From IMG/VR virus record IMGVR_UViG_3300034013_000371, positions 1-52,837 of that record: a stretch of DNA of 52,837 nucleotides. One strand, given 5' to 3'. This document shows, in pieces, positions 13,990-21,643 of the stretch (positions are counted from its first letter, which is position 1; every line of letters begins with the position of its first letter). The notes beneath the pieces were generated by a model. That model was not told the origin of the DNA, searched no databases, and saw only the letters and a list, made by a program, of their open reading frames with translations. The position numbers and the translations under genes were made by a program. The DNA comes from a virus.

Positions 13990-14505
13990 TTACGCGAAAT
14001 TTGATGTTTGTTGTGTTTTTTTGGGTTCAAACAGTGCATAATCATAAGAAATCGTTATTTGTGGTTGAACAATCTCTTCCGTTGCAAAATCTAAATCACC
14101 AAAATTAATTGTATTTATAAATGCACCAATTAATTTCCATGTACCGACTACTTCATCGTTTTTTGGATTCATTAAATGGATTATAATGTCTCTTTTGTAT
14201 TGATCTGCGTAATAATCTTTACCTTCATCTATTTTTTGATGTAAGTCATTTAACCAAAGCCATAACCTATCATGCGTTATCTTTTCAAACGCATAACAAG
14301 TCATTGTAACATCGTTCCATCTTGTTTTTCCCTTAACTTTAACGTATGTATTTCCATACTCAACTGTTATTGGGTTATTTTCCGCTGATGGGAGTGTTAT
14401 TGCTTTTCCGTAAAATTCAATTCCTTCCAAAACGGAAAAAATAATCTTGAATCTAAAGGATAATAAAGGATGATATGTTTCGGGACTCATTCGTGCCATA
14501 TACAT
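13990..14505 (-). CDS. gp19-like tail tube protein
   Basis: 171 residues, the size of T4 gp19-type tube subunits. The pattern fits: N-terminal SFRFKIIFSVLEG, KAITLPSAENNPITVEYGN, VKVKGKTRWNDVTMTCY, WLWLNDLHQKI, DIIIHLMNPKNDEVVGTWKLIGAFI and a final beta strand QITISYDYALFEP. It forms hexameric rings of the inner tail tube. First gene of the leftward cassette with the hub assembly genes. No TATCTTTG promoter is visible upstream, consistent with late expression. Confidence 0.85.
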   Translation of the reverse strand: MYMARMSPETYHPLLSFRFKIIFSVLEGIEFYGKAITLPSAENNPITVEYGNTYVKVKGKTRWNDVTMTCYAFEKITHDRLWLWLNDLHQKIDEGKDYYADQYKRDIIIHLMNPKNDEVVGTWKLIGAFINTINFGDLDFATEEIVQPQITISYDYALFEPKKTQQTSNFA

Positions 14506-14582
14506 TATAAGTATATTCCCACCTCCAAATATTACATTTCCTACCCAACGATCAGGTTTTTTGATATGTACTGAATAAATAT

Positions 14583-14634
14583 GTTAACAGTTAGTTAATG
14601 GACTTGTGGAACTGTTTGAGTGGGTGTATCTTTG
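14583..14634 (+). promoter_or_regulatory. Bacteroidota-type promoter with paired GTTAA elements
   Basis: GTTAAC 14583, GTTAAT 14594 (11 bp), TTG 14604-14606, 20-bp spacer, TATCTTTG 14627-14634. Drives the genes from 14700. Confidence 0.9.
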
Positions 14635-14678
14635 TGGTATAATTAATAACTAATCATTTAAATTTTAAACACACAAAA

Positions 14679-14697
14679 ATAAAATTTAAAATTTTAT
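14679..14697 (+). promoter_or_regulatory. Leader hairpin 2 nt before the 14700 gene
   Basis: ATAAAATT-TAA-AATTTTAT, perfect 8-bp stem, ending 2 nt before the ATG. It lies about 45 nt after the promoter's -7 element, so it is inside the leader. Confidence 0.7.
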
Positions 14698-14699
14698 AT

Positions 14700-15026
14700 A
14701 TGACAAATCAAATTAATTTCACTGACCTCCAAACCGAGATTTCTGAAATATTCAATAATATCGACGTGCAAATCGCCGTTAATGAACATGGTCGTCCAAT
14801 CATCCAACACGCCGATATAATGAATCAGGTTGGTTGTTTTGGTAACGTTATTGCCAACGCGTCAATTGATTTTTTCAATTATAGTCGTCCATCAGGTGAC
14901 AATAATAATTTTTGGGGAACTGTTTATCTGAATTATGAATCGTTTGGTGGTGGATCAAATGGAATGCAAATTTTATCATGTTGGTATAATAATGGTCAAT
15001 GGAAAATCGAACCTACTAAAAAATAA
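14700..15026 (+). CDS. Tandem paralogue 1 of a small beta-rich family
   Basis: 108 residues. Aligns end to end with the next gene: INFTDLQTEISEIFNNIDVQI / INFTDLEKAISALFNNIEVKI, then PxIQHxDIMxQVGCFGNxIxN, WGTVxLNxE, ASCWYN. A recent tandem duplication. Cytoplasmic; unknown function. Confidence 0.7.
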   Translation: MTNQINFTDLQTEISEIFNNIDVQIAVNEHGRPIIQHADIMNQVGCFGNVIANASIDFFNYSRPSGDNNNFWGTVYLNYESFGGGSNGMQILSCWYNNGQWKIEPTKK

Positions 15027-15031
15027 ATTAT

Positions 15032-15355
15032 ATGATAAATTTCACCGATCTTGAAAAGGCCATTTCCGCACTATTCAATAATATTGAAGTAAAAATAACC
15101 TATAATGGTAGTGGTCAACCAACCATCCAACACTCTGATATTATGGATCAGGTTGGGTGTTTTGGAAACTTTATATCCAACGTATCACTTAATTTCGTGG
15201 GATTTCGTCAACTAGCACATAACCCTAATAAATATTGGGGAACTGTTTTTTTGAATTTTGAAACATCGGGTGGTTTTAATCCGGGAATTTTAATTGCGTC
15301 GTGTTGGTATAATGCAGACACTTTAGAAATGGAAATTGAATTAAATATAAAATAA
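15032..15355 (+). CDS. Tandem paralogue 2 of a small beta-rich family
   Basis: 107 residues, paralogue of the gene at 14700. The central block TIQHSDIMDQVGCFGN is almost unchanged, while surface loops differ, as expected for duplicated accessory proteins under diversifying use. Confidence 0.7.
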   Translation: MINFTDLEKAISALFNNIEVKITYNGSGQPTIQHSDIMDQVGCFGNFISNVSLNFVGFRQLAHNPNKYWGTVFLNFETSGGFNPGILIASCWYNADTLEMEIELNIK

Positions 15356-15356
15356 T

Positions 15357-15566
15357 ATGACATATAAAATGATTTCGGTTGATCTATTTTGGAAACGCCG
15401 TAAAAAAGGAATGTATCTTGAAATGGGTAAAACATTAGTTTTGGTATTTAAAGATGGTGTATTAAGCGAAGATTTTGCATTCGTGATGAATGGATTTTTC
15501 GATCATCACAGGCAGGGTGGGTCATTCCAAAAAGATTCTATTAAATATGTACTTGTACCTAATTAA
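15357..15566 (+). CDS. Small basic protein of unknown function
   Basis: 69 residues (MTYKMISVDLFWKRRKKGMYLEMG...), basic N-terminal half, starting 1 nt after the previous stop. No domain recognised. Confidence 0.6.
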   Translation: MTYKMISVDLFWKRRKKGMYLEMGKTLVLVFKDGVLSEDFAFVMNGFFDHHRQGGSFQKDSIKYVLVPN

Positions 15567-15572
15567 AAATTT

Positions 15573-15788
15573 ATGAAATTTACTAAAAAAACTGAACGCT
15601 GGTCTAATCCACGCTGGTATGGCCGAAAAAATAAAATCCAGTTTGAAATCGCTGGCGTTGAAGGTAGATATTACGTTTTGATGGAAGGTGAAAATGATTT
15701 TAGATACAATACATTGCAGGATGATCTACGATTTCAAACACTAGAAGCCGCAATGGAATATTGTGAAAATTATACAAAACCTAAATGA
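15573..15788 (+). CDS. Small protein of unknown function
   Basis: 71 residues with a basic N-terminus (KFTKKTERWSNPRWYGRKNK) and an acidic remainder ending in a helix (LEAAMEYCENY). Last gene of the unit from 14583. Confidence 0.6.
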   Translation: MKFTKKTERWSNPRWYGRKNKIQFEIAGVEGRYYVLMEGENDFRYNTLQDDLRFQTLEAAMEYCENYTKPK

Positions 15789-15791
15789 TTT

Positions 15792-15832
15792 GTTAACGGT
15801 CTTGTTTAACCCTCCCAACCACTGTATCTTTG
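15792..15832 (+). promoter_or_regulatory. Bacteroidota-type promoter
   Basis: GTTAAC 15792-15797, TTG 15802-15804, 20-bp spacer, TATCTTTG 15825-15832. Only one GTTAA element is seen here. Drives the paralogue triplet from 15893. Confidence 0.88.
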
Positions 15833-15892
15833 TATTATTAATAATAATTATTCACACATATCAGGTTTTCTTGATAAAAATTAATAAATAAA

Positions 15893-16165
15893 ATGCAATA
15901 CATCGTATCAAATTTCAACACACGATTGAATCACAGTTTCATAACGGTTCACCCAACCTACCTATCTGCCCGTCGTTCTATTAATGGTTTTCCGAATAAA
16001 GGAAAATGGGTGGGAGGTGATGTTAAGTTGGTAAAGAAATTTCCACATCAACCTAAAGAAGTTTTGGTAAAAGTTGTTCCAAAGTCTGCGAGTCAATGGG
16101 CATTCCAAGTTGCAATGTTTACAGATATTGACACAATCATAACCATTCACGTAAATAATAAATAA
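15893..16165 (+). CDS. Tandem paralogue 1 of three (PTYLSARR family)
   Basis: 90 residues, the most diverged of three tandem copies. Shared features: start M-x-Y-x-V, HPTYLSARRSI, GKWVG, C-terminal TIITIHVNN. No known domain. Confidence 0.7.
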   Translation: MQYIVSNFNTRLNHSFITVHPTYLSARRSINGFPNKGKWVGGDVKLVKKFPHQPKEVLVKVVPKSASQWAFQVAMFTDIDTIITIHVNNK

Positions 16166-16168
16166 TTT

Positions 16169-16435
16169 ATGATTTATTTTGTTACTGAATTGAATACACA
16201 TACCAACCAAGTAAATACATGGTTTTTTCCAACCTACCTATCTGCTCGAAGGTTTATTCAACCAAGTAAAATTCGTGGAAATTGGGTTTCGGTAATTGAT
16301 GAAAAATCATATATTAATCATCAACATCCACCCATTGAAACTATTGAACGGTGGAAAGGTCATTCGTATAGATTGACCACGTTTACTAAATATAACGGTA
16401 AACATATTTTAACTATATCTACTATTAAATTATGA
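16169..16435 (+). CDS. Tandem paralogue 2 of three (PTYLSARR family)
   Basis: 88 residues. Shares FFPTYLSARRFIQPSKIRG and GNWVSVIDE with the next gene, with identical DNA over much of that stretch, and KYNGKHILTIS at the C-terminus. The stop overlaps the next start (ATGA). Confidence 0.7.
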   Translation: MIYFVTELNTHTNQVNTWFFPTYLSARRFIQPSKIRGNWVSVIDEKSYINHQHPPIETIERWKGHSYRLTTFTKYNGKHILTISTIKL

Positions 16436-16692
16436 CATATTTCGTAACCGAATTTATTCCAGCAAGCGGTCAAGTCAACAATTGGTTTTTCCCAACCTAT
16501 CGCGAAGCACGTGATTTTATTCAACCAAGTAAAATTCGTGGAAATTGGGTTTCGGTAATTGATGAAGGTTCTACTAAATTATCATCACTCCGACTAACCG
16601 AAAAAGTGATGAAAAAGATTCCACGTAGATTGTTCACATGTACCAAATATAACGGTAAACACATTTTAACTATATCTGTTATAAATTGCTAA
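16432..16692 (+). CDS. Tandem paralogue 3 of three (PTYLSARR family)
   Basis: 86 residues, near copy of the previous gene in the regions FIQPSKIRGNWVSVIDE and TKYNGKHILTIS, diverged between them. The mosaic of identical and different segments suggests gene conversion or selection on one loop. Confidence 0.7.
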   Translation: MTYFVTEFIPASGQVNNWFFPTYREARDFIQPSKIRGNWVSVIDEGSTKLSSLRLTEKVMKKIPRRLFTCTKYNGKHILTISVINC

Positions 16693-16695
16693 ATT

Positions 16696-16890
16696 ATGAA
16701 AAAGAAAAAATTTAAACTAAAATTCAAATATACTGATTATTCAGAATTTCACACTGATATAGATTGGTTATGTAGATGTGCATTGAAAGCAGTTGAAGAT
16801 ACATTTAAAGAAGATTCTATTCGAGTTTCGGAAATGAAAGAACTTACTGATAAAATAATGAATCAAGTTAAACAATTAGAAATAAAATAA
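16696..16890 (+). CDS. Small helical protein
   Basis: 64 residues: basic start (MKKKKFKLKFKYTDYSEF) and helical remainder ending MNQVKQLEIK. Unknown function; 3 nt after the previous stop. Confidence 0.6.
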   Translation: MKKKKFKLKFKYTDYSEFHTDIDWLCRCALKAVEDTFKEDSIRVSEMKELTDKIMNQVKQLEIK

Positions 16891-16921
16891 TATTTTATTC
16901 GTGAAAAAAATATAAAATAAA

Positions 16922-17968
16922 ATGATAAATAAACAAATACTAAAGCAATATTTACAGGATGGGTTAGTTACGGTTCAATCCCACCCAACCTTATCCTTAC
17001 ACATTTGGAATTATACTGCCAAAGTTCAATATGAAAATTTGTGGGACGAATATCCATTATTAATTGAATGTCGTGGACTGGTTACAGATTATGAAGGTAA
17101 TATCATTTCCAAGGGATTCAAAAAATTCTTTAACTTGGAAGAAAATCGACACACTCCAACCGACCAGTTTGAAGTCTATTCCAAATTAGACGGACAGTAC
17201 ATCGGAATTTTTTGGTATAATAATGAATTGGTTGTAAATTCGCGTGGCTCATTTACTTCACCTTACGCGGTTGAGGCTAAAAGAATATTGTTTGAAAAAT
17301 ATAAGGATTTTGCACTAAATTGTCGGGCCAAATTATTAACATATTGTTTTGAATTGGTAGGATTTGAACAAATTGTTGTTAAATATGAGCAACCCGACCT
17401 AATTTTAACTGGAATTTTCCACCCAACAGGTAAAATCGAATACTTTGACGGACTTGCTGATTATACCCTACAATATGGGTTAAATTATGTAAAAAAATAT
17501 CCTTATACATCTTATTCAGATTTGAAATCTTTAAACTGGCAAAACCACGAAGGATTTGTCGTTAAATTTGCTAATGGTAATCGGTGTAAGATCAAATTTG
17601 CAGATTATGTACGGTTACATCGGCAAATGACTAATCTTTCAACTACGGCGGTTTGGGAAGCGTTACGGGATGGTAAACCAGTCTCTTCGATATTGAATGA
17701 TGTACCTGATGAATTTTATGATAAAATTAAACAGTATGAAAATAATTTGAAATTATGGTTTAGGGATATTAATTCGTATTATGATTATTTATTTCAAAAA
17801 CATGAAACAACCACCCGAAAGGAATTTGCAAAATTTGTAAATGAATGTAGTAAAATATATTTTATTAAAATTTATCCAAAAATTCTATTCGCGAAATACG
17901 ATAATAACACCGAATTGACCGATAAGTTAATTTGGAACTTGATTAAACCTAAATTTGAAAAGATTTAA
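16922..17968 (+). CDS. T4 Rnl1-like RNA ligase
   Basis: 348 residues, close to T4 RnlA in length. Nucleotidyltransferase motifs: KLDG at 88-91 (Lys88 the AMP-accepting lysine), CRGLV at 50-54, FELVG at 143-147 (motif III), EGFVVKF at 210-216 (motif IV) and CKIKFADYV at 222-230 (motif V). The C-terminal part is helical as in Rnl1 enzymes. It should join 5'-phosphate and 3'-OH RNA ends using ATP, as in repair of tRNAs cut by host anticodon nucleases. A second, Rnl2-like ligase and a kinase-like gene lie downstream. Confidence 0.88.
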   Translation: MINKQILKQYLQDGLVTVQSHPTLSLHIWNYTAKVQYENLWDEYPLLIECRGLVTDYEGNIISKGFKKFFNLEENRHTPTDQFEVYSKLDGQYIGIFWYNNELVVNSRGSFTSPYAVEAKRILFEKYKDFALNCRAKLLTYCFELVGFEQIVVKYEQPDLILTGIFHPTGKIEYFDGLADYTLQYGLNYVKKYPYTSYSDLKSLNWQNHEGFVVKFANGNRCKIKFADYVRLHRQMTNLSTTAVWEALRDGKPVSSILNDVPDEFYDKIKQYENNLKLWFRDINSYYDYLFQKHETTTRKEFAKFVNECSKIYFIKIYPKILFAKYDNNTELTDKLIWNLIKPKFEKI

Positions 17969-17973
17969 AATAT

Positions 17974-18243
17974 ATGCAAATAATAAAAACCGAAACGCAA
18001 TTAAAAGAAGTGGAAGTAACTATTGAAAGTTATACACTTTGCGACAAATGTAATAATAAAATACACATAGACAGTTATGATGCGTTTAATTGCGAATTTA
18101 AACATAAAACAGGCGAGGCATTTCCCGAATGTGGGGGAGGTGATCTACAACAAATGGAATTGTGTCCAAAATGTGCTGTTGAACTTGTATCATTACTTCG
18201 CGAAAATGGTTATCGAATCAACGATTCCGAATGGGATTATTAA
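17974..18243 (+). CDS. Zinc-ribbon-like small protein
   Basis: 89 residues. CDKC at about 23-26 and CPKC near 66-69 give two CxxC knuckles, with a conserved-looking FPECGGGDLQQMELCPKC block between and after. Probably binds one zinc. Similar small proteins occur in phages and bacteria without known role. Directly after the RNA ligase. Confidence 0.7.
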   Translation: MQIIKTETQLKEVEVTIESYTLCDKCNNKIHIDSYDAFNCEFKHKTGEAFPECGGGDLQQMELCPKCAVELVSLLRENGYRINDSEWDY

Positions 18244-18257
18244 AAATTTGAAAAGAT

Positions 18258-18704
18258 ATGGTTACTCAAGAAATTGTAAAATATCAAACTGCCAACCTAG
18301 CAAAGACTAAAGGTTTTAATGAAAATTCTGCCTTTTATTATGATGTTGAACATTGTGAATTAAGTCGCCATTACGAAGATGAATGGTGTAATTCTGAAAT
18401 TGAAAACGGGTTAGGTAAATTAAAATTTCCAATGATCTCTGCTCCATCACAAGTTATACTTCAAAAATGGCTTAGGGATGAACATAATATCGAAGTTTAT
18501 GTTACTGTAAACTTCTACAATCGCAAAGAAAAATTGGGTTATTTGTATAATATTGATAAATTTGATGCAAAAAATATCCACGATGGTCAGACTTATGACG
18601 ATGAACAGATTCAATTAATTGGTGAATTTCAAGGATTTATAACATTTGAACAAGCACTGGAGGTTGGATTGTTTAAAGCCTTAAATTTGATAACAAAATG
18701 TTAA
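18258..18704 (+). CDS. Conserved phage protein of unknown function
   Basis: 148 residues. Pattern ANLAKTKGF, ISAPSQVILQKWLRDEHNIEVYV and a final FEQALEVGLFKALNLI matches a protein family I recall as common in phages of Bacteroidota, with no known activity. The last codons overlap the promoter at 18700. Confidence 0.75.
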   Translation: MVTQEIVKYQTANLAKTKGFNENSAFYYDVEHCELSRHYEDEWCNSEIENGLGKLKFPMISAPSQVILQKWLRDEHNIEVYVTVNFYNRKEKLGYLYNIDKFDAKNIHDGQTYDDEQIQLIGEFQGFITFEQALEVGLFKALNLITKC

Positions 18705-18740
18705 TGGGGTTGTACATTCCACCCCACCTACCTATCTTTG
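18700..18740 (+). promoter_or_regulatory. Bacteroidota-type promoter
   Basis: GTTAAT 18700, TTG 18710-18712, 20-bp spacer, TATCTTTG 18733-18740. A GATAAC 11 bp upstream of GTTAAT may be a weaker second element. The hairpin at 18756 follows. Confidence 0.88.
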
Positions 18741-18755
18741 CAGTATAATTAAAAG

Positions 18756-18773
18756 ATAAAATTAAAATTTTAT
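18756..18773 (+). promoter_or_regulatory. Leader hairpin of the 18783 gene
   Basis: ATAAAATT-AA-AATTTTAT, 8-bp inverted repeat, 9 nt before ATG 18783. Same stem as at 14679 and 22109 but with wider spacing to the start. Confidence 0.6.
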
Positions 18774-18782
18774 TAAAAAAAT

Positions 18783-19124
18783 ATGACAATACGCGAATTA
18801 CACGCAATATTAAAAGAATCATCTAAATTTAAAAAAACGCATGGAGATATTTATCAAGCAGTTTTTTTAACAGGTGATTTTAAAGGTGTTTATGACTACG
18901 ATGCTGGTATTTTAAACATTTCTATTTTCACAGGTAGTAACAGTTCTGTAAATATTACTACAATTGACGATGGTGGTTGGCGGGTGGATGGTGTACCCAT
19001 TGATGATTCAAAAGCATTGGAAATCATATATATGTTTGAAGATTATTGTGGTAAATTGCCTAATGAACTAGGATTAAAATCCGATTTTCGAGATTTAGGA
19101 TTAGTAAACATTGAAAAATATTAA
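18783..19124 (+). CDS. Protein of unknown function
   Basis: 113 residues: N-terminal helix (TIRELHAILKESSKFKK), then strands (GDFKGVYDYDAGILNISIF) and an acidic helical end. No motif recognised. First gene after the promoter at 18700. Confidence 0.65.
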   Translation: MTIRELHAILKESSKFKKTHGDIYQAVFLTGDFKGVYDYDAGILNISIFTGSNSSVNITTIDDGGWRVDGVPIDDSKALEIIYMFEDYCGKLPNELGLKSDFRDLGLVNIEKY

Positions 19125-19127
19125 ATC

Positions 19128-19373
19128 ATGGAAAAAATTAAAATAAGTTTGGATACCTATTTAAAGATGGGTGGTGATATTACTAAACTAGACACTGCGT
19201 TTAATAGTTATGCTAATAAATCGGGTAAAATTAGTTTTTTAACAACTACCCAACCAACCCATAAAAACAACTATAAACCAGCAAATATTTATACGGTTGG
19301 TGATACAAGTTGTGCCTCTATGTTTATTACCGTTGAAGTTTATGTTCAACTTACAGATAACTATAAATTATAA
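19128..19373 (+). CDS. Small protein of unknown function
   Basis: 81 residues, polar, with a Thr-rich centre. The stop is directly followed by the ATG of the next gene. No domain recognised. Confidence 0.6.
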   Translation: MEKIKISLDTYLKMGGDITKLDTAFNSYANKSGKISFLTTTQPTHKNNYKPANIYTVGDTSCASMFITVEVYVQLTDNYKL

Positions 19374-19820
19374 ATGAAAGATTACCGAACTAAACCTGCT
19401 TTTGAAAAAGCATTCAAAACATTTGTTACAAACTTTGACGAAACTAAAATTTGGTTTACTTATACAAAGGAAATTGTTGATATTTGTTTTGTTGAAAATG
19501 GTAAACTTAAAAAGTTTCGTATGTGGTGGAACGGTGAACATTGTATTCAACGACATGGGTGGAGATTTATCGAATTTTTAGAAACTGGTAAATTTCCAAC
19601 ACAGTCTTATGTAATGGTTTATGATGATGAATCTATAAATCCCGAAGATATTGGTAAAGTTTTTGAATTTGATGGTGATACTGATGATGAATACAAACAG
19701 TCAAATGGTATAAAAAAAGCAACAAAATTTTTGGCAGAATACCGAAAAAACTATCCAAATTGTGGTATGAAATTTTTACCTAAACCGAGAACATCAATTT
19801 ATAATAATAACGAGTTTTAA
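19374..19820 (+). CDS. Protein of unknown function
   Basis: 148 residues, Trp/Phe-rich N-terminal half (FDETKIWFTYTKE; RMWWNGEHC), acidic middle (DDESINPEDIG) and basic end. Unknown; possibly a nucleotide- or protein-binding accessory factor. Confidence 0.6.
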   Translation: MKDYRTKPAFEKAFKTFVTNFDETKIWFTYTKEIVDICFVENGKLKKFRMWWNGEHCIQRHGWRFIEFLETGKFPTQSYVMVYDDESINPEDIGKVFEFDGDTDDEYKQSNGIKKATKFLAEYRKNYPNCGMKFLPKPRTSIYNNNEF

Positions 19821-19833
19821 ATATTAAATTAAA

Positions 19834-20465
19834 ATGACAAAAAACACTATTATGTCCGGGGTGTCCAGTAAATCTCTTTTAGAAAGAGTATGGATTACCT
19901 CGGACACTTGACACATGCGTTCCATAAAAACATCACGCGTGGTACAACCGAATGGTCAATTAACGGCAATGACTTAAAAATTAGGGATTTTGATACGCCG
20001 CTTGAAATGACCCAAAAAATGGCAGACAATTTTAACACTTTAATCCCTGACGATGGAATTTTATTTCACTTGGGGGATTGGTCGTTCGCGGGTGAGCAAA
20101 ACATTGAAATATTTCGTAACATGTTGAATGTTAAGGAAATACATCTTATTACCGGGAATCACGATCCACATCAAGAAAAAGGAAAATGGGATCACTTGTT
20201 CGCGTCACGTCAAAAGTATCTTGAAATTGAAATCGAAAAAGTAAAACTCGTACTGTTTCATTTTAAAATTTCATCATGGAATGAAATCCGTAAAGGCACA
20301 TACCAACTTCATGGTCATCAACATTGGCAGGGTGATAATCGTTTTGGTAATGGTCGTCAAATGGATATTGGGGTGGATGGAAATGATCTAAAGCCATATA
20401 AATTGACTGACGTGATTGAATTGCTAAAAGACCGACAATATTATAACGAAATAGACCATCATTAG
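19834..20465 (+). pseudogene. Metallophosphoesterase with 7-bp duplication frameshift
   Basis: ATG 19834 opens a frame ending in VWITSDT followed by TGA at 19909. In the other frame the protein continues THAFHKNITRG and runs to 20465 with FHLGDWSF, ITGNHD and LHGHQHW, all metal-ligand motifs of this family. The family expects SDTH-x-FHKN across the junction. The DNA there is GACACTTGACACATGCG, so GACACTT is duplicated; removing 7 bp restores SDTHAFHKN in one frame. As it stands, the DxH metal site is split. ATG 19890 would give a 191-residue product lacking it. A hairpin (GTGTCC/GGACAC with CTCTTT/AAAGAG inside) precedes the junction, so translational bypass cannot be ruled out. Confidence 0.7.
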
Positions 20466-20466
20466 T

Positions 20467-20637
20467 ATGAAAACACATGAACCACAATTTAATCCCGACA
20501 ATAATCAATGGAAAATTTGGGATTATGCTTATACCGAAAATGGCGAAGATCATTTTGAAGTACACCGTTTTTGGACATACATAGAAGCCGTAAAATATTA
20601 TAATGAAATTTGCGGCCCTATACGGTTGAAAAAGTAA
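20467..20637 (+). CDS. Small protein, 56 aa
   Basis: ATG 20467, 1 nt after the phosphoesterase stop. 56 residues with a Trp-rich centre (NNQWKIWDYAYTENGEDHFE) and an EAVKYYNE helix, a layout common in small phage proteins. No function recognised. Confidence 0.6.
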   Translation: MKTHEPQFNPDNNQWKIWDYAYTENGEDHFEVHRFWTYIEAVKYYNEICGPIRLKK

Positions 20638-20673
20638 TTCGACGTTTTTTAAAAGTTAAATCATTAATAAAAT

Positions 20674-20714
20674 GTTAATGGTATTGCATAAACCACCCAA
20701 CCCATGTATCTTTG
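20674..20714 (+). promoter_or_regulatory. Bacteroidota-type promoter
   Basis: GTTAAT 20674, TTG 20684-20686, 20-bp spacer, TATCTTTG 20707-20714. A further GTTAA lies 19 bp upstream, out of the usual phase. Drives the group from 20742, including the kinase-like gene. Confidence 0.88.
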
Positions 20715-20741
20715 TACTATTAATTACTAATTTAACTTTTT

Positions 20742-20957
20742 ATGAAAAAAATACTATCATTATCAATTACACCACTTATAATATTTGGATTATTATCAGG
20801 CGTTTATTTTACTATTTCTTGGATGGCATATCATTTAACTGGTAAAGGTCAGATTTATTGGGAAGCGGGAATAATGTTCGTACTTTGTTATGGATTTATA
20901 TCAATTCACACGTTGTTGGAAAATTATTTTTCAATGACTTTAAATGATAAAAAATAA
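20742..20957 (+). CDS. Small membrane protein, two helices
   Basis: 71 residues with hydrophobic segments at about 5-26 (LSITPLIIFGLLSGVYFTIS) and 40-58 (EAGIMFVLCYGFISIH). Short polar tail. Unknown function. Confidence 0.65.
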   Translation: MKKILSLSITPLIIFGLLSGVYFTISWMAYHLTGKGQIYWEAGIMFVLCYGFISIHTLLENYFSMTLNDKK

Positions 20958-20997
20958 AATATTCTATTTTATTAACCTATTAAATCGCAGATTTAAT
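20954..20997 (+). promoter_or_regulatory. Double leader hairpin before the 21000 gene
   Basis: ATAAAATA-TTC-TATTTTAT (20954-20972; its first bases overlap the preceding stop) and ATTAAATC-GCA-GATTTAAT (20979-20997), both perfect. The second ends 2 nt before ATG 21000. The second stem, including its loop and the ACCT just upstream, recurs at 33586. Confidence 0.75.
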
Positions 20998-20999
20998 TT

Positions 21000-21404
21000 A
21001 TGAAACTGAAACACTTACTTTTATACGCTAAAGGCTGGTATCCAAAAACAGATGATATTTGGAATGATTTGGCAATTATTTTACGGTTGGATGGTTATAA
21101 TCCATTCTTAAACGAAGATTGTTTAAAAATTATTTTAAATAACTTACCACCCGATTTTACACCGTTCCAAACTGCAAAATTTTTATTAGCGATTCATCCC
21201 GCAAGTTGCTGGCGGTTTGGGTATATTGTAAAAGGATATAATTATTGGTTAGGTACTGATAAATCTGCCGTAGAATATCATTATGATACTGCAATTGTAA
21301 AGTATATTGTTTCCGAATTGCGATTTATTGAAAAAGAATACTACGATACACTCCCAACCCCGAATGTTGATGAATATTATTCACTTATTGAAAAACTTAA
21401 ATAA
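21000..21404 (+). CDS. Protein of unknown function
   Basis: 134 residues, helical (DDIWNDLAIILRLDGYNPF; CLKIILNNLPPDF), one possible HPASCWRFGY turn. The N-terminus MKLKHLLLY resembles the virion leader motif but lacks its Glu, so I do not count it among those. Preceded by a double leader hairpin. Confidence 0.65.
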   Translation: MKLKHLLLYAKGWYPKTDDIWNDLAIILRLDGYNPFLNEDCLKIILNNLPPDFTPFQTAKFLLAIHPASCWRFGYIVKGYNYWLGTDKSAVEYHYDTAIVKYIVSELRFIEKEYYDTLPTPNVDEYYSLIEKLK

Positions 21405-21407
21405 TTT

Positions 21408-21626
21408 ATGATACTTTGTAATTCTAATAACCGTTCCCAACGTATAGTTGATTGGGTTCAAACTTTATTGAATATTGAAGATGAAAAAGATTTGGAAATG
21501 CTTAATGTCTTACCTAAAAAATACGGATTTTATATAGATTATCGGTATAGGGAATATGGAGATTGGTATCGCGATTCGATGAAATTATACAATTCACAGA
21601 TTCTATTGTTAGAATCTTTTCGATAA
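21408..21626 (+). CDS. Small protein of unknown function
   Basis: 72 residues, N-terminal part SNNRSQRIVDWVQTLLNIEDEKD, aromatic/charged C-terminus (DYRYREYGDWYRDS). Possibly paired with the previous gene. No domain recognised. Confidence 0.6.
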   Translation: MILCNSNNRSQRIVDWVQTLLNIEDEKDLEMLNVLPKKYGFYIDYRYREYGDWYRDSMKLYNSQILLLESFR

Positions 21627-21643
21627 AATTTTACTTTTAAACA

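Noticed and set aside
14535-14570. Terminator at CCTACCC...AGGTTTTTT before 14580
   Set aside because: Only three pairs can form next to the T run; no gene ends nearby on the plus strand.
19903-19915. RF2-type +1 frameshift at ACT TGA C
   Set aside because: A +1 shift leads to the wrong frame; the downstream frame needs -1 or +2, and deletion of the 7-bp repeat explains the family sequence better.
20263-20565. 100-codon leftward frame opposite the phosphoesterase gene
   Set aside because: Lies opposite conserved motifs of the rightward gene; low-complexity and no promoter. Antisense shadow.
21000-21026. MKLKHLLLY of the 21000 protein as a capsid leader
   Set aside because: Lacks the Glu of the (I/L)xE cut site and lies in an early operon away from virion genes.
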